Assembly (NCBI GenBank): GCA_012798275.1
Contig: JAAZNO010000437.1
Location: 1-5,723 of the forward strand
Reading direction: 5' to 3'
Length of the DNA: 5,723 bases
Source of the DNA: Chloroflexota bacterium
Lineage (GTDB): Bacteria; Chloroflexota; Anaerolineae; B4-G1; SLSP01
Part shown: positions 1 to 5,699 of the stretch, one piece after another
Numbering within the stretch: the stretch's first letter is position 1
Layout of the letters: each line of letters starts with the position of its first letter
The notes under the pieces: model-generated
What the model was told of the DNA's origin: nothing
The model's input: only the letters and a program-made list of their open reading frames with translations
The model's database searches: none
Made by a program: the position numbers and the translations under genes

Positions 1-1145
1 AGGACTTCCAGCGCCTCCAGGTTCAGAAGGTGCACCACCGTCTCGGAGGTCACGCGCTTACAACCTTCGAGGGAGAGCCGGCGCAACACGCGGTTGTGGT
101 GAAAATGCAAAAATCCCACGCCGCTGATCCGCGTCTCACTCAGATCGAGCGCTTCGAGGCGCGGAATGGCTGCCAGCGGCGCCAGGGTCTCCTCTTGCAA
201 CAGCCTGCACCGTTCCAGGCGCAAAATGCGCAGGTCCGTCAACGCCCGCAGATGCCACAGCCCCTGCGCCGTGATGCCGTTGCACTCGCTGAGATCCAGA
301 TACTGCAGGTCGCGCAGCCAGCCGACAGCCTCCAATCCCTTGTCCGAGAGATTTTTACACGCCTGCAGGCTCAGCCAGGTGAGAGGCTGAGCCTGTAAGG
401 GACTGAGGCCCTCCCCCGTAATGTCCGTCCGCTCCAGATTCAATTCCGTCAACCCCGTGAAAAGGGTGAGGCAATCCAGGTAAGGATCGAAGAGCGGCCT
501 GTCGCTCAGGTCGAGATAGCGAATGCGCTCCGGCATCCGGAAGCTGCTGGCCCACAGCCCGATTTGAGTGTAGTCGAGGCCCGTCGGGCGGACGCCGACG
601 TCCTCGCCGGGGGACAGCATGAAGGGTGGGGGCGTCTCACCTTTCACGGCCCACTCCTCGTGCGCGCCGCCCCGAGGCCGCGTCAACACCGTCATCCTCC
701 AGGTAGAAAACAACAGCGGCGCTCCGGTCACCGGTGGCGTGATGAGAGAGAGCGCCGCTCCTGCCGGGGTCGAATCGGGCGCCGACAGCGGCGTGATGGG
801 AGAAATCGCCGCTCCTGCCACGCCCAACGCTTCCGCCCAGGCTTCCACCGCCCAGCGCGCGGCATCCTCGCGCAGGGCGTAGTGTTCCATGAGCTGCGCG
901 GTCAGCCGCTCCAGGTGTTCAGCGATGGGGACGCCGGCAGGCCAGGCCTCAATATCGGCAGGGATCTGATCGCGCACGGCAGTCGTCAGCACGTTGATCT
1001 CCGTGAGACAGCCGTCACCGCAAAGTTTTTCCAGCTGCCGCCGACACGTGCCCCCATGCAGCGCCGGATCGTGGCCTTTCGCGGCCTTGATGGCCTGCCG
1101 TTGTTGCACCAGCTCGCGCAATTTTTGACGGGGCAGCTCGTTCAT
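1..1145 (-). CDS. Leucine-rich-repeat protein with N-terminal helical signalling-type domain (partial, C-terminus beyond left edge)
   Basis: The reading frame is open from an ATG at 1145 to the window edge, giving 381 complete codons and no stop. Residues 1-110 look helical and end in a conserved-looking stretch, AARWAVEAWAEALGV (95-109). I recall this kind of domain from multi-domain bacterial proteins with kinase, WD40 or similar modules, but cannot name the family. Residues 110-205 form a linker with an 18-residue internal duplication. From about 207 onward there are seven full LRRs of 23-25 residues plus the start of an eighth (207, 232, 255, 280, 305, 330, 354, 379). Their pattern is LxxLxLxxCxxITxxGLxxL, the cysteine-containing (AMN1/F-box-like) type. 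LRRs normally bind proteins, so a recognition or scaffold role is inferred. There is no signal peptide or membrane segment. The start overlaps the phosphatase stop (ATGA), with GGAG at 1154-1151 five bases upstream. Confidence 0.9.
   Translation of the reverse strand, partial: MNELPRQKLRELVQQRQAIKAAKGHDPALHGGTCRRQLEKLCGDGCLTEINVLTTAVRDQIPADIEAWPAGVPIAEHLERLTAQLMEHYALREDAARWAVEAWAEALGVAGAAISPITPLSAPDSTPAGAALSLITPPVTGAPLLFSTWRMTVLTRPRGGAHEEWAVKGETPPPFMLSPGEDVGVRPTGLDYTQIGLWASSFRMPERIRYLDLSDRPLFDPYLDCLTLFTGLTELNLERTDITGEGLSPLQAQPLTWLSLQACKNLSDKGLEAVGWLRDLQYLDLSECNGITAQGLWHLRALTDLRILRLERCRLLQEETLAPLAAIPRLEALDLSETRISGVGFLHFHHNRVLRRLSLEGCKRVTSETVVHLLNLEALEV
736..819 (-). repeat. Direct duplication with 54-bp period inside the LRR-protein linker
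   Basis: A 30-base segment at 736-765 recurs at 790-819 with 27 of 30 bases identical. The period is 54 bases, or 18 codons, so the frame is kept. It encodes the paired motifs AGAAISPITP (residues 110-119) and AGAALSLITP (128-137) in the Pro/Ala-rich linker between the helical domain and the LRRs. This is most simply a recent tandem duplication that lengthened a flexible linker. Confidence 0.8.
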
Positions 1146-2188
1146 GGCGTCTCCGAGCAGCCTGAAGCAGAGCTCCCCTCATCGAAATCGGGGGCATCGT
1201 ACCAGAGCCGCCGATTCCCCGGCGGCGCGACGCTCTCGTCGGGAGCAGGCGGCTCCTCAGGCGCGACGGGCGACTCCGCAAGGGCCGCTTGCGCCGCGAG
1301 TTCCTCCGGGGCCGGCAACAGCTCTGTGCGACACAGCAACGCGAGGGTGATGTCATCCCCGCTGCCCTTTTCCGATGCTTCGGTCAGCCAGCCGACCAGG
1401 CTCGCCTGGACTTGCTCCAGCCCTTGCGCACGGAGGAGATCCCAGATGTCGCCCCCCACCTGCAAGAAAGCGGCCTCGTTCACGAAGGAATTGGCATAGC
1501 CATCGGTGCTGAGCAGGATGAGAGCCGGTGGTGCTCCCGTCAACCCCTGGAAACGGATCCGAAAATCGCGCCAGGCTTCGGGAATGCACAGCGAGGTCGT
1601 CTGATCGGCAAAGAGCCGGGTGTCGTCGGGCAGCGGACGGGTGACCTCGCCGCGCTCCGAGACGGTGAGGATGTCGCCATCGCCCAGTTGGAGGTAGAGG
1701 ATGAAGGATTCCGCCACCAGCACCACCAACAGCGTGGCCCCATAGGCCAGCCGCGGATTTTCCTCAAGGTCCTTCGCCGCCTTAGGGCCGTGCTTCTGCG
1801 TGACGGCCTGCAGCTCCGCCTCCGTGAAGGGATGTTCCCGGCGGTCCTGATCTACCGCCTCCTGCCAGCGACGCACGATCTCCCCCGGTAAGCGCTCTTC
1901 CGCCGTGCGCTTGACCGCCGAGAGATTCAGCGGCTGAGGCTGCCCTTCGAGCAGCTCCCGCAACACGCCGACGGCAATGTCCACGGCTTGGGCAGAACCG
2001 AGGTGACTGCGGAAGCTGCGCGCGCTGCCGTGCCCATCGGAGACCGCGACAATGAGCGGAGGCCCTTCCGCCGACGCCGGGAGACAACGCCAGGCGTCCT
2101 GATTGGGCAGCGCCGCGCGTACGTGTGTGGCTCCGCGCACCGATTGGCCCACAGCACGCCAGACGGGCTGAGGTCCCCTTGTAGCCAT
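1142..2188 (-). CDS. PP2C-family serine/threonine protein phosphatase
   Basis: This 348-residue protein carries the ordered PP2C motifs: NQD at 29-31, SDGHGS at 50-55, AYGATLL at 148-154, LQLGDGDI at 166-173, LLSTDGYANSF at 225-235 and GSGDDIT at 275-281. Asp51, Asp229 and Asp278/279 are the expected Mn/Mg ligands, so the enzyme should be active in removing phosphate from Ser/Thr. The fold ends near 288. A Pro/Glu/Ala-rich tail follows (290-348), probably disordered, and finishes in an acidic aromatic patch. There is no membrane segment, so it is probably cytoplasmic. It resembles the compact PP2C_2-type phosphatases that accompany TerY-like VWA proteins more than SpoIIE- or RsbU-type enzymes. 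The start at 2188 has AAAGGAGG six bases upstream. The gene lies 12 bases after the VWA gene and overlaps the LRR gene by four bases. The true substrate is unknown; a kinase target or the VWA protein are candidates. Confidence 0.94.
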   Translation of the reverse strand: MATRGPQPVWRAVGQSVRGATHVRAALPNQDAWRCLPASAEGPPLIVAVSDGHGSARSFRSHLGSAQAVDIAVGVLRELLEGQPQPLNLSAVKRTAEERLPGEIVRRWQEAVDQDRREHPFTEAELQAVTQKHGPKAAKDLEENPRLAYGATLLVVLVAESFILYLQLGDGDILTVSERGEVTRPLPDDTRLFADQTTSLCIPEAWRDFRIRFQGLTGAPPALILLSTDGYANSFVNEAAFLQVGGDIWDLLRAQGLEQVQASLVGWLTEASEKGSGDDITLALLCRTELLPAPEELAAQAALAESPVAPEEPPAPDESVAPPGNRRLWYDAPDFDEGSSASGCSETP

Positions 2189-2194
2189 GGGAAG

Positions 2195-2202
2195 CCTCCT
2201 TT
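2195..2202 (-). promoter_or_regulatory. Shine-Dalgarno of the phosphatase gene, overlapping the VWA stop codon
   Basis: AAAGGAGG read leftwards, six bases before the ATG at 2188. The first two bases are the last two of the TAA that ends the VWA gene (2203-2201). A ribosome terminating there sits on the next initiation site, which favours translational coupling. Confidence 0.8.
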
Positions 2203-2914
2203 ACCAGACGTCGGCAGCCGTTTGGGGTCCGTTAGCGTCAACCGCCGGGGGAGCGACAGGCACAGGCACATTGGGCGCGGTCGGCGCATCCGCGGCCGAC
2301 TGGCTTGCCGGCGCCGACGCCGACTTGAGCACGACGGTAGAGACCCAGCGGATGTATTTGACCAGCGCCTCCGGGTTGTTCGCCTGCAGCGGCGTAATTT
2401 CGGGGTTGCCGATGAACTTTTGCAGCACGTCCAGGTCGGCGTCCGCGCCGATGGCAATGGCGATCCGCACCGCCTTCTTGCCCCAGGGCTGATCCAGCAG
2501 CTCTTGCAGGCCCTTCTGGTAATCGTCCGTCGGTTGCCCGTCGGAGATGAGCACCAGCACCGGCGGCAGGGCGCGCTCCGTCATCGGCGGGATTTTGAGC
2601 TGCTCTGCCACCATCGAGAACGCCTTGCCCATGTCCGTCACCCCTTCCGCCTCCAGGTCCGTCCAGCGGAAATCCGCCACGGGCGTCGGCTGGGAGATGT
2701 GCCACTGCGCGCCGTTGGAAAATTTGATGGCGCGGACCCACACTTGCGCGTTGGGGTTCTCATCGGCCACTTTCTGCATGTGCGGGATCGCCTCGCGAAT
2801 GGCCGTGTTCAGGGCCTGGATTTTCCCATCCTGAGACATCGAGCCAGAGCAATCGGCAATCCAGATGAAATGCAGGGGACGTGTCGCCAGTTCACCACCA
2901 GGTCGTCGCATCAT
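2201..2914 (-). CDS. TerY-like von Willebrand factor A (VWA) domain protein
   Basis: A 237-residue protein that is almost wholly one VWA domain, a size typical of TerY proteins. The metal-ion-dependent adhesion site is complete: DCSGS at 21-25 (D21, S23, S25), Thr93 in GVTDMGKA, and Asp125 in LISDGQPTDD. Strand HFIWIAD at the N-terminus and IAIAIGADAD at 151-160 complete the Rossmann-like core. An Ala/Pro-rich tail (about 199-237) is probably flexible. There is no signal peptide, so it is an intracellular VWA that probably binds a partner through a metal ion. TerY proteins with a neighbouring PP2C enzyme are known from the TerY-P phospho-signalling triads linked to tellurium-resistance-type stress systems. 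It is the first gene of the operon. Two ATGs are adjacent (2914 and 2911). AGGAGGT at 2927-2921 lies 6 or 9 bases away, so either could be used. The specific TerY assignment rests on domain type and context. Confidence 0.93.
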   Translation of the reverse strand: MMRRPGGELATRPLHFIWIADCSGSMSQDGKIQALNTAIREAIPHMQKVADENPNAQVWVRAIKFSNGAQWHISQPTPVADFRWTDLEAEGVTDMGKAFSMVAEQLKIPPMTERALPPVLVLISDGQPTDDYQKGLQELLDQPWGKKAVRIAIAIGADADLDVLQKFIGNPEITPLQANNPEALVKYIRWVSTVVLKSASAPASQSAADAPTAPNVPVPVAPPAVDANGPQTAADVW

Positions 2915-2920
2915 GATCTA

Positions 2921-2927
2921 ACCTCCT
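2921..2927 (-). promoter_or_regulatory. Shine-Dalgarno of the VWA gene
   Basis: AGGAGGT read leftwards, a near-perfect anti-16S match, six bases before the ATG at 2914 and nine before the ATG at 2911. It fixes the start to one of these two codons. Confidence 0.8.
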
Positions 2928-2939
2928 CGTATAAAATAG

Positions 2940-2971
2940 GCAAGTCAGCGAATAAGCGAGTCAGCGAGTCA
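2940..2971. repeat. Degenerate 8-base tandem repeat array 1 (four units)
   Basis: Four adjoining octamers begin at 2940, 2948, 2956 and 2964. On the plus strand the last two are both GCGAGTCA, and the others are GCAAGTCA and GCGAATAA. The array lies in the untranslated leader of the VWA operon, just upstream of its ribosome binding site. The 8-base period rules out coding selection on a three-base frame. Confidence 0.8.
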
Positions 2972-2980
2972 TTTACACTA

Positions 2981-3036
2981 CGTTCGCACGTTCACACCTT
3001 CACACGTGGACACCTTCCCACATCCGCACGTTCTTT
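2981..3036. repeat. Degenerate 8-base tandem repeat array 2 (about seven units)
   Basis: Seven octamers in register begin at 2981 and end at 3036. The plus-strand consensus is about C-G/C-TTC-A/G-CA; the clearest units are CGTTCGCA, CGTTCACA and CCTTCACA. An eighth, weaker unit, ACATCACA, follows at 3037-3044. The array differs in sequence from array 1 nine bases away but has the same period. Both lie in the predicted leader of the VWA operon. Confidence 0.75.
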
Positions 3037-3073
3037 ACATCACAACATACGAGCTACGCACAAAGGCTCGCAC

Positions 3074-3083
3074 CGTTGCAACG
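3074..3083. promoter_or_regulatory. Palindrome CGTTGCAACG just downstream of the predicted start point
   Basis: A perfect 10-base palindrome centred about 15 bases into the predicted VWA-operon transcript. Its position would suit a repressor operator, but a 10-base palindrome can arise by chance and no regulator gene is in view. Confidence 0.3.
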
Positions 3084-3100
3084 TACCGACACCTACGCTT

Positions 3101-3128
3101 AGTATAGACCAGGTTTCATTCTCGTCAA
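3101..3128 (-). promoter_or_regulatory. Sigma-70-type promoter of the VWA-PP2C-LRR operon
   Basis: Reading leftwards, the -35 element TTGACG (3128-3123) matches the consensus at five of six bases. The -10 element TATACT (3106-3101) also matches five of six, with a 16-bp spacer. Transcription would begin near 3094 and leave a leader of about 180 nt before the VWA start codon. This is the best promoter match upstream of the operon. Confidence 0.7.
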
Positions 3129-3207
3129 AAGATCACGCAGAAGAGGCCCTTTCGTGAAAACGAGCTGCGCTGCCCGGCGCTCTCGGATGGCCGCCAGGCT
3201 TTAAGAT

Positions 3208-3242
3208 GAGCGCCCTTCGTGGACAGTTCACAAAGGGCGCTC
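3208..3242 (-). terminator. Hairpin after the GH3 gene, probable transcription terminator
   Basis: GAGCGCCCTT at 3208-3217 pairs perfectly with AAGGGCGCTC at 3233-3242. The 15 bases between them continue the stem after one mismatch or wobble (GTG/CAC and beyond), leaving only a tiny loop. It starts about 37 bases past the GH3 stop. The run that follows leftwards is ATCTTAAA rather than a clean U tract. The plus-strand side has GCTTTTC, so termination may be weak or bidirectional. Confidence 0.5.
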
Positions 3243-3279
3243 GCTTTTCAGGAGCTGTTGACGCTGAATTCAGCCTGCC

Positions 3280-5547
3280 TCAAGCGTACACCTGCTGCAA
3301 CAGGCCGGCAATGATCTCATCCGCCGGCGCCGGCAGCTGCTGGCTCTGGAATTCAAGCACGTCCCGCAACGGCATGTCCAACAGGAATCCCATCACCTCC
3401 ATGCCAATGCCGCCCTCGCCCTCGCCGCCGAACATTTCGCGCATCGCTGCCAGCATCTGCGCGAAGAACGGCTCGAAGACGGGCTTGCCGCGCGGATCCT
3501 CCAGCCACTCCCGCAGGGTGGACTCACGGTGGAGAATGCACGGCAATTCCACGGTGGATTCCAGGGTCACCGTCTCCGCACAGCGAATGTCGGCCGAAGA
3601 AGCTCCCACCAGGATGTCGAATTCGCCATTTTCGGTGATCCACTGCCCGTAGGCCGGGTGGTAATAGGCGAAGGCGCGGAAGTCGAGGAACAGGGTCACC
3701 GTCTTGGTCTCGCCGGGCTGCAACTCCACGCTGGCAAAGCCTTTGAGCTCTTTGGGCGGGCGCACCAATTGCGCCTTGCGATCGTGGACGTAGAGCTGCA
3801 CAATCTCCCTGCCGGCCACCGGCCCCGTGTTGGTCACATCCACGGAGACGGTCAGCCCCTCCACATCGCGGAAGGTCTTCGCCGAGACGCGCATCCCGCT
3901 GTAGGCGAAGGTGGTGTAGCTGCCCCCATAGCCGAAGGGGAATTGCACGGGCTGTTCGCGCATGTCATAATAGCGATAGCCGATGAAAAGACCCTCGCCG
4001 TACCGCACTTCGCCGTTCTCGCCGGGGTAGTTGATGTAGGCGGGCGTGTCGGAGAGCTTCAGGGGGAAGGTCTCCGCCAGCTTGCCCGACGGGTTGACGA
4101 TCCCAAAGAGGACGTCCGCAATCGCACCGCCGCCGGCCTGTCCCATCATCCAGGCCTCGAGCACGGCCGCCGGCGCGTCAATCCACGTGCTCATGGCGAG
4201 CGCGGAGCCGTTGTTCAGGATGACGACGCTGTTGGGCTGCACCGCGCACACGGCCTTGATCAGGGCCACCTGCTGCCCGGTCAGGTCGAGATCCGCCCGG
4301 TCATACCCTTCGGACTCTTTGTAAGCCGGCAACGCGATGTAAAGCAACGCCACCTCCGCCGCCTGCGCCGCGGCGACGGCTGCCTCGATCAGGTCGGGTT
4401 GGCTGCTATCGTCAGCGGGATAGCCCTCGCTGAAGGTGATTTCGGCGCCGCCAGCGAACTTCGCCAATTCCTCCAGCGGCATGTCCACTTGTGTGGGATT
4501 GATATGCGAGCTGCCGCCGCCCTGGAAGTGCGCTTCCCTGGCCGCTCGCCCGATCACCGCCATGCGACGCACGTCCTTCAAAGGCAGCAGGCCGTTGTTC
4601 TTGAGCAATACTATCCCTTCTCCGGCAAGGCGGCGCGCGAGTGCGTGATGCGCTGCCGCGTCGAAAGGCGCCCCCTTCGGCGTCTCCGCCGCTTTGAAGA
4701 CGATGCCCAGAATCCGCCGCACCGCTTCATTCAGCACGGCTTCATCCAACGCGCCACTCTGCACCGCCTCCACCACCGCCTGTACCCGTCGCGGGCGCGG
4801 GCCGGGCATTTCGAGGTCGAGGCCAGCTTTCAGCGCCGCGACTCGATCGTGCACCGCGCCCCAATCGGAGACGACGAAGCCTTCCAGGCCCCATTCCTCC
4901 TTGAGGATTTCGGTGAGCAGGTACGTCTGTTCCGAGCCATAGACGCCATTGACGCGGTTGTAGGAGCACATCACCGTCCAGGGTTGCGCTTTCTTGACCG
5001 CGGTCTCGAACGCCGGCAGGTAGATCTCGCGGAGGGTGCGCTCATCCACCTTAGCGTTGATGGTCATGCGCTGATATTCCTGATTGTTGGCCGCGTAGTG
5101 CTTGAGCGACGTTCCCACTCCCCGGCTCTGGACGCCCTTGATGAGGCTGGCCGCCATTTCGCCCGCCAGGTAGGGATCCTCCGAGAAATACTCGAAGTTG
5201 CGCCCGCACAGCGGCGTGCGCTTCATGTTCACGCCGGGGCCTAGAATGACGTCCACATGCAGGGCGATGCACTCCTCGGCCAACGCCTGGCCCATTTCCT
5301 CAATCAGGGCGGGATCCCAGGTCGCCGCCAGGGAAGAGGCGGTAGGGAAGCAGGTCGCCGGCAGGCTTTCCTGGACCAGGGCGGTTTCATCGGCCACCCG
5401 GCGCACGCCGTGCGGTCCATCGGAGACGGTCATGCCTGGCACGCCGAGGCGTTCGATGGGAGTGGTGCCCCAGGAAGTAACGCCGGTGCACAACGCCGCT
5501 TTCTCCTCCAGGGTCATTTGGGCAATAATGGATGCGATGTCAGCCAT
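3280..5547 (-). CDS. Glycoside hydrolase family 3 beta-glucosidase
   Basis: This complete 755-residue enzyme should remove terminal beta-linked glucose from cellobiose and short beta-glucosides. The N-terminal TIM-barrel (about 30-285) carries DGPHG at 43-47, GRNFEYFSEDP at 115-125, KHYAANNQE at 149-157 and the nucleophile Asp228 in VVSDWG. The alpha/beta sandwich domain (about 310-530) carries the acid/base loop KESEGYDR, with Glu413 the likely acid and Glu411 the alternative. It also has NPSGKLAETFP at 485-495 and YGEGLFIGYRYYD at 516-528. An Fn3-like domain follows (about 560-650; GREIVQLYV, PPKELKGF). A short tail (665-755) contains DMPLRDVLEF. There is no PA14 insert and no signal peptide, so it is probably cytoplasmic. 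N-terminus, domain order and length recall Clostridium thermocellum BglB. Xylosidase or another beta-glycosidase activity remains possible. The start at 5547 has AAAGGAG seven bases upstream. The gene stands alone. Confidence 0.97.
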   Translation of the reverse strand: MADIASIIAQMTLEEKAALCTGVTSWGTTPIERLGVPGMTVSDGPHGVRRVADETALVQESLPATCFPTASSLAATWDPALIEEMGQALAEECIALHVDVILGPGVNMKRTPLCGRNFEYFSEDPYLAGEMAASLIKGVQSRGVGTSLKHYAANNQEYQRMTINAKVDERTLREIYLPAFETAVKKAQPWTVMCSYNRVNGVYGSEQTYLLTEILKEEWGLEGFVVSDWGAVHDRVAALKAGLDLEMPGPRPRRVQAVVEAVQSGALDEAVLNEAVRRILGIVFKAAETPKGAPFDAAAHHALARRLAGEGIVLLKNNGLLPLKDVRRMAVIGRAAREAHFQGGGSSHINPTQVDMPLEELAKFAGGAEITFSEGYPADDSSQPDLIEAAVAAAQAAEVALLYIALPAYKESEGYDRADLDLTGQQVALIKAVCAVQPNSVVILNNGSALAMSTWIDAPAAVLEAWMMGQAGGGAIADVLFGIVNPSGKLAETFPLKLSDTPAYINYPGENGEVRYGEGLFIGYRYYDMREQPVQFPFGYGGSYTTFAYSGMRVSAKTFRDVEGLTVSVDVTNTGPVAGREIVQLYVHDRKAQLVRPPKELKGFASVELQPGETKTVTLFLDFRAFAYYHPAYGQWITENGEFDILVGASSADIRCAETVTLESTVELPCILHRESTLREWLEDPRGKPVFEPFFAQMLAAMREMFGGEGEGGIGMEVMGFLLDMPLRDVLEFQSQQLPAPADEIIAGLLQQVYA

Positions 5548-5554
5548 AACGATG

Positions 5555-5561
5555 CTCCTTT
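5555..5561 (-). promoter_or_regulatory. Shine-Dalgarno of the GH3 gene
   Basis: AAAGGAG read leftwards, seven bases before the ATG at 5547. It supports that start, and the protein then begins as BglB-type GH3 enzymes do (MTLEEKAALC at residues 11-20). Confidence 0.8.
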
Positions 5562-5575
5562 CAGTGAAATGTTTG

Positions 5576-5602
5576 GTTATCGGATTGAATGGGATCTGTC
5601 AA
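5576..5602 (-). promoter_or_regulatory. Second, weaker promoter candidate for the GH3 gene
   Basis: A perfect -35 hexamer TTGACA (5602-5597) is followed after a short 15-bp spacer by GATAAC (5581-5576), four of six matches to the -10 consensus. The short spacing makes it less convincing than the extended -10 site farther upstream. Confidence 0.25.
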
Positions 5603-5670
5603 TTTCAGGGTGTACCATTGCCGGCTTTCTCAGAGATGACAGAACTCCAGGGTCAGGGCCTCACGCCTGA

Positions 5671-5699
5671 AGTATAGCACAGCTTACCAATGAAGGAAA
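5671..5699 (-). promoter_or_regulatory. Extended -10 promoter candidate for the GH3 gene
   Basis: Reading leftwards, TGC directly precedes TATACT (5676-5671), forming a TGn-extended -10 element. A poor -35 match, TTTCCT (5699-5694), lies 17 bp upstream; extended -10 promoters often tolerate that. The start point would be near 5664, giving a leader of about 115 nt. Confidence 0.5.

Larger units (their letters stand above)
2915..3279. other. Gene-free intergenic region between GH3 and the VWA operon
   Basis: From right to left this stretch holds a 12-base palindrome beside the GH3 stop (3263-3274) and the terminator-like hairpin. Next come a weaker GC-rich hairpin (stems 3172-3179 and 3192-3199), the operon promoter, a 10-base palindrome and the two octamer arrays. 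I see no credible gene here on either strand, and no tRNA or CRISPR pattern. The 2915-3094 part looks less GC-rich than the coding regions. Confidence 0.75.

Noticed and set aside
564..1499. 311-codon plus-strand open frame over the LRR/phosphatase junction
   Set aside because: It is antisense to two supported genes, low in complexity and Arg-rich, and shows no recognisable family.
2929..2940. AT-rich -10-like sequence TATTTTATAC before the VWA gene
   Set aside because: No -35 match lies at a suitable distance, and transcription would start within the Shine-Dalgarno.
2940..3044. CRISPR array
   Set aside because: The units are only 8 bases and contiguous, with no spacers and no cas genes nearby.
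1988..3157. 389-codon plus-strand open frame crossing two genes and the intergenic region
   Set aside because: It is antisense to the VWA and PP2C genes with intact motifs. It is Arg/His-rich, has no domain signature and runs through the octamer repeats.
3172..3199. GC-rich hairpin with 8-base stems
   Set aside because: The stem includes one G-T pair, the loop is 12 bases and no T run follows directly, so I would not call it a terminator.
3263..3274. Perfect 12-base palindrome GCTGAATTCAGC just after the GH3 stop
   Set aside because: It lacks a T tract and leaves almost no loop, so it is unlikely to terminate by itself. The longer hairpin at 3208-3242 is the better candidate.
3529..5244. 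571-codon open frame on the plus strand antisense to the GH3 gene
   Set aside because: It lies wholly inside a clear GH3 gene and its product (rich in His, Arg and Gly) has no recognisable motifs. High GC codon bias commonly opens such antisense frames.
5584..5603. ATTGA...TCAAT inverted repeat upstream of the GH3 gene as a sugar-repressor operator
   Set aside because: The arms are only five bases with a 10-base gap. This is easily expected by chance, and no regulator gene is in view.
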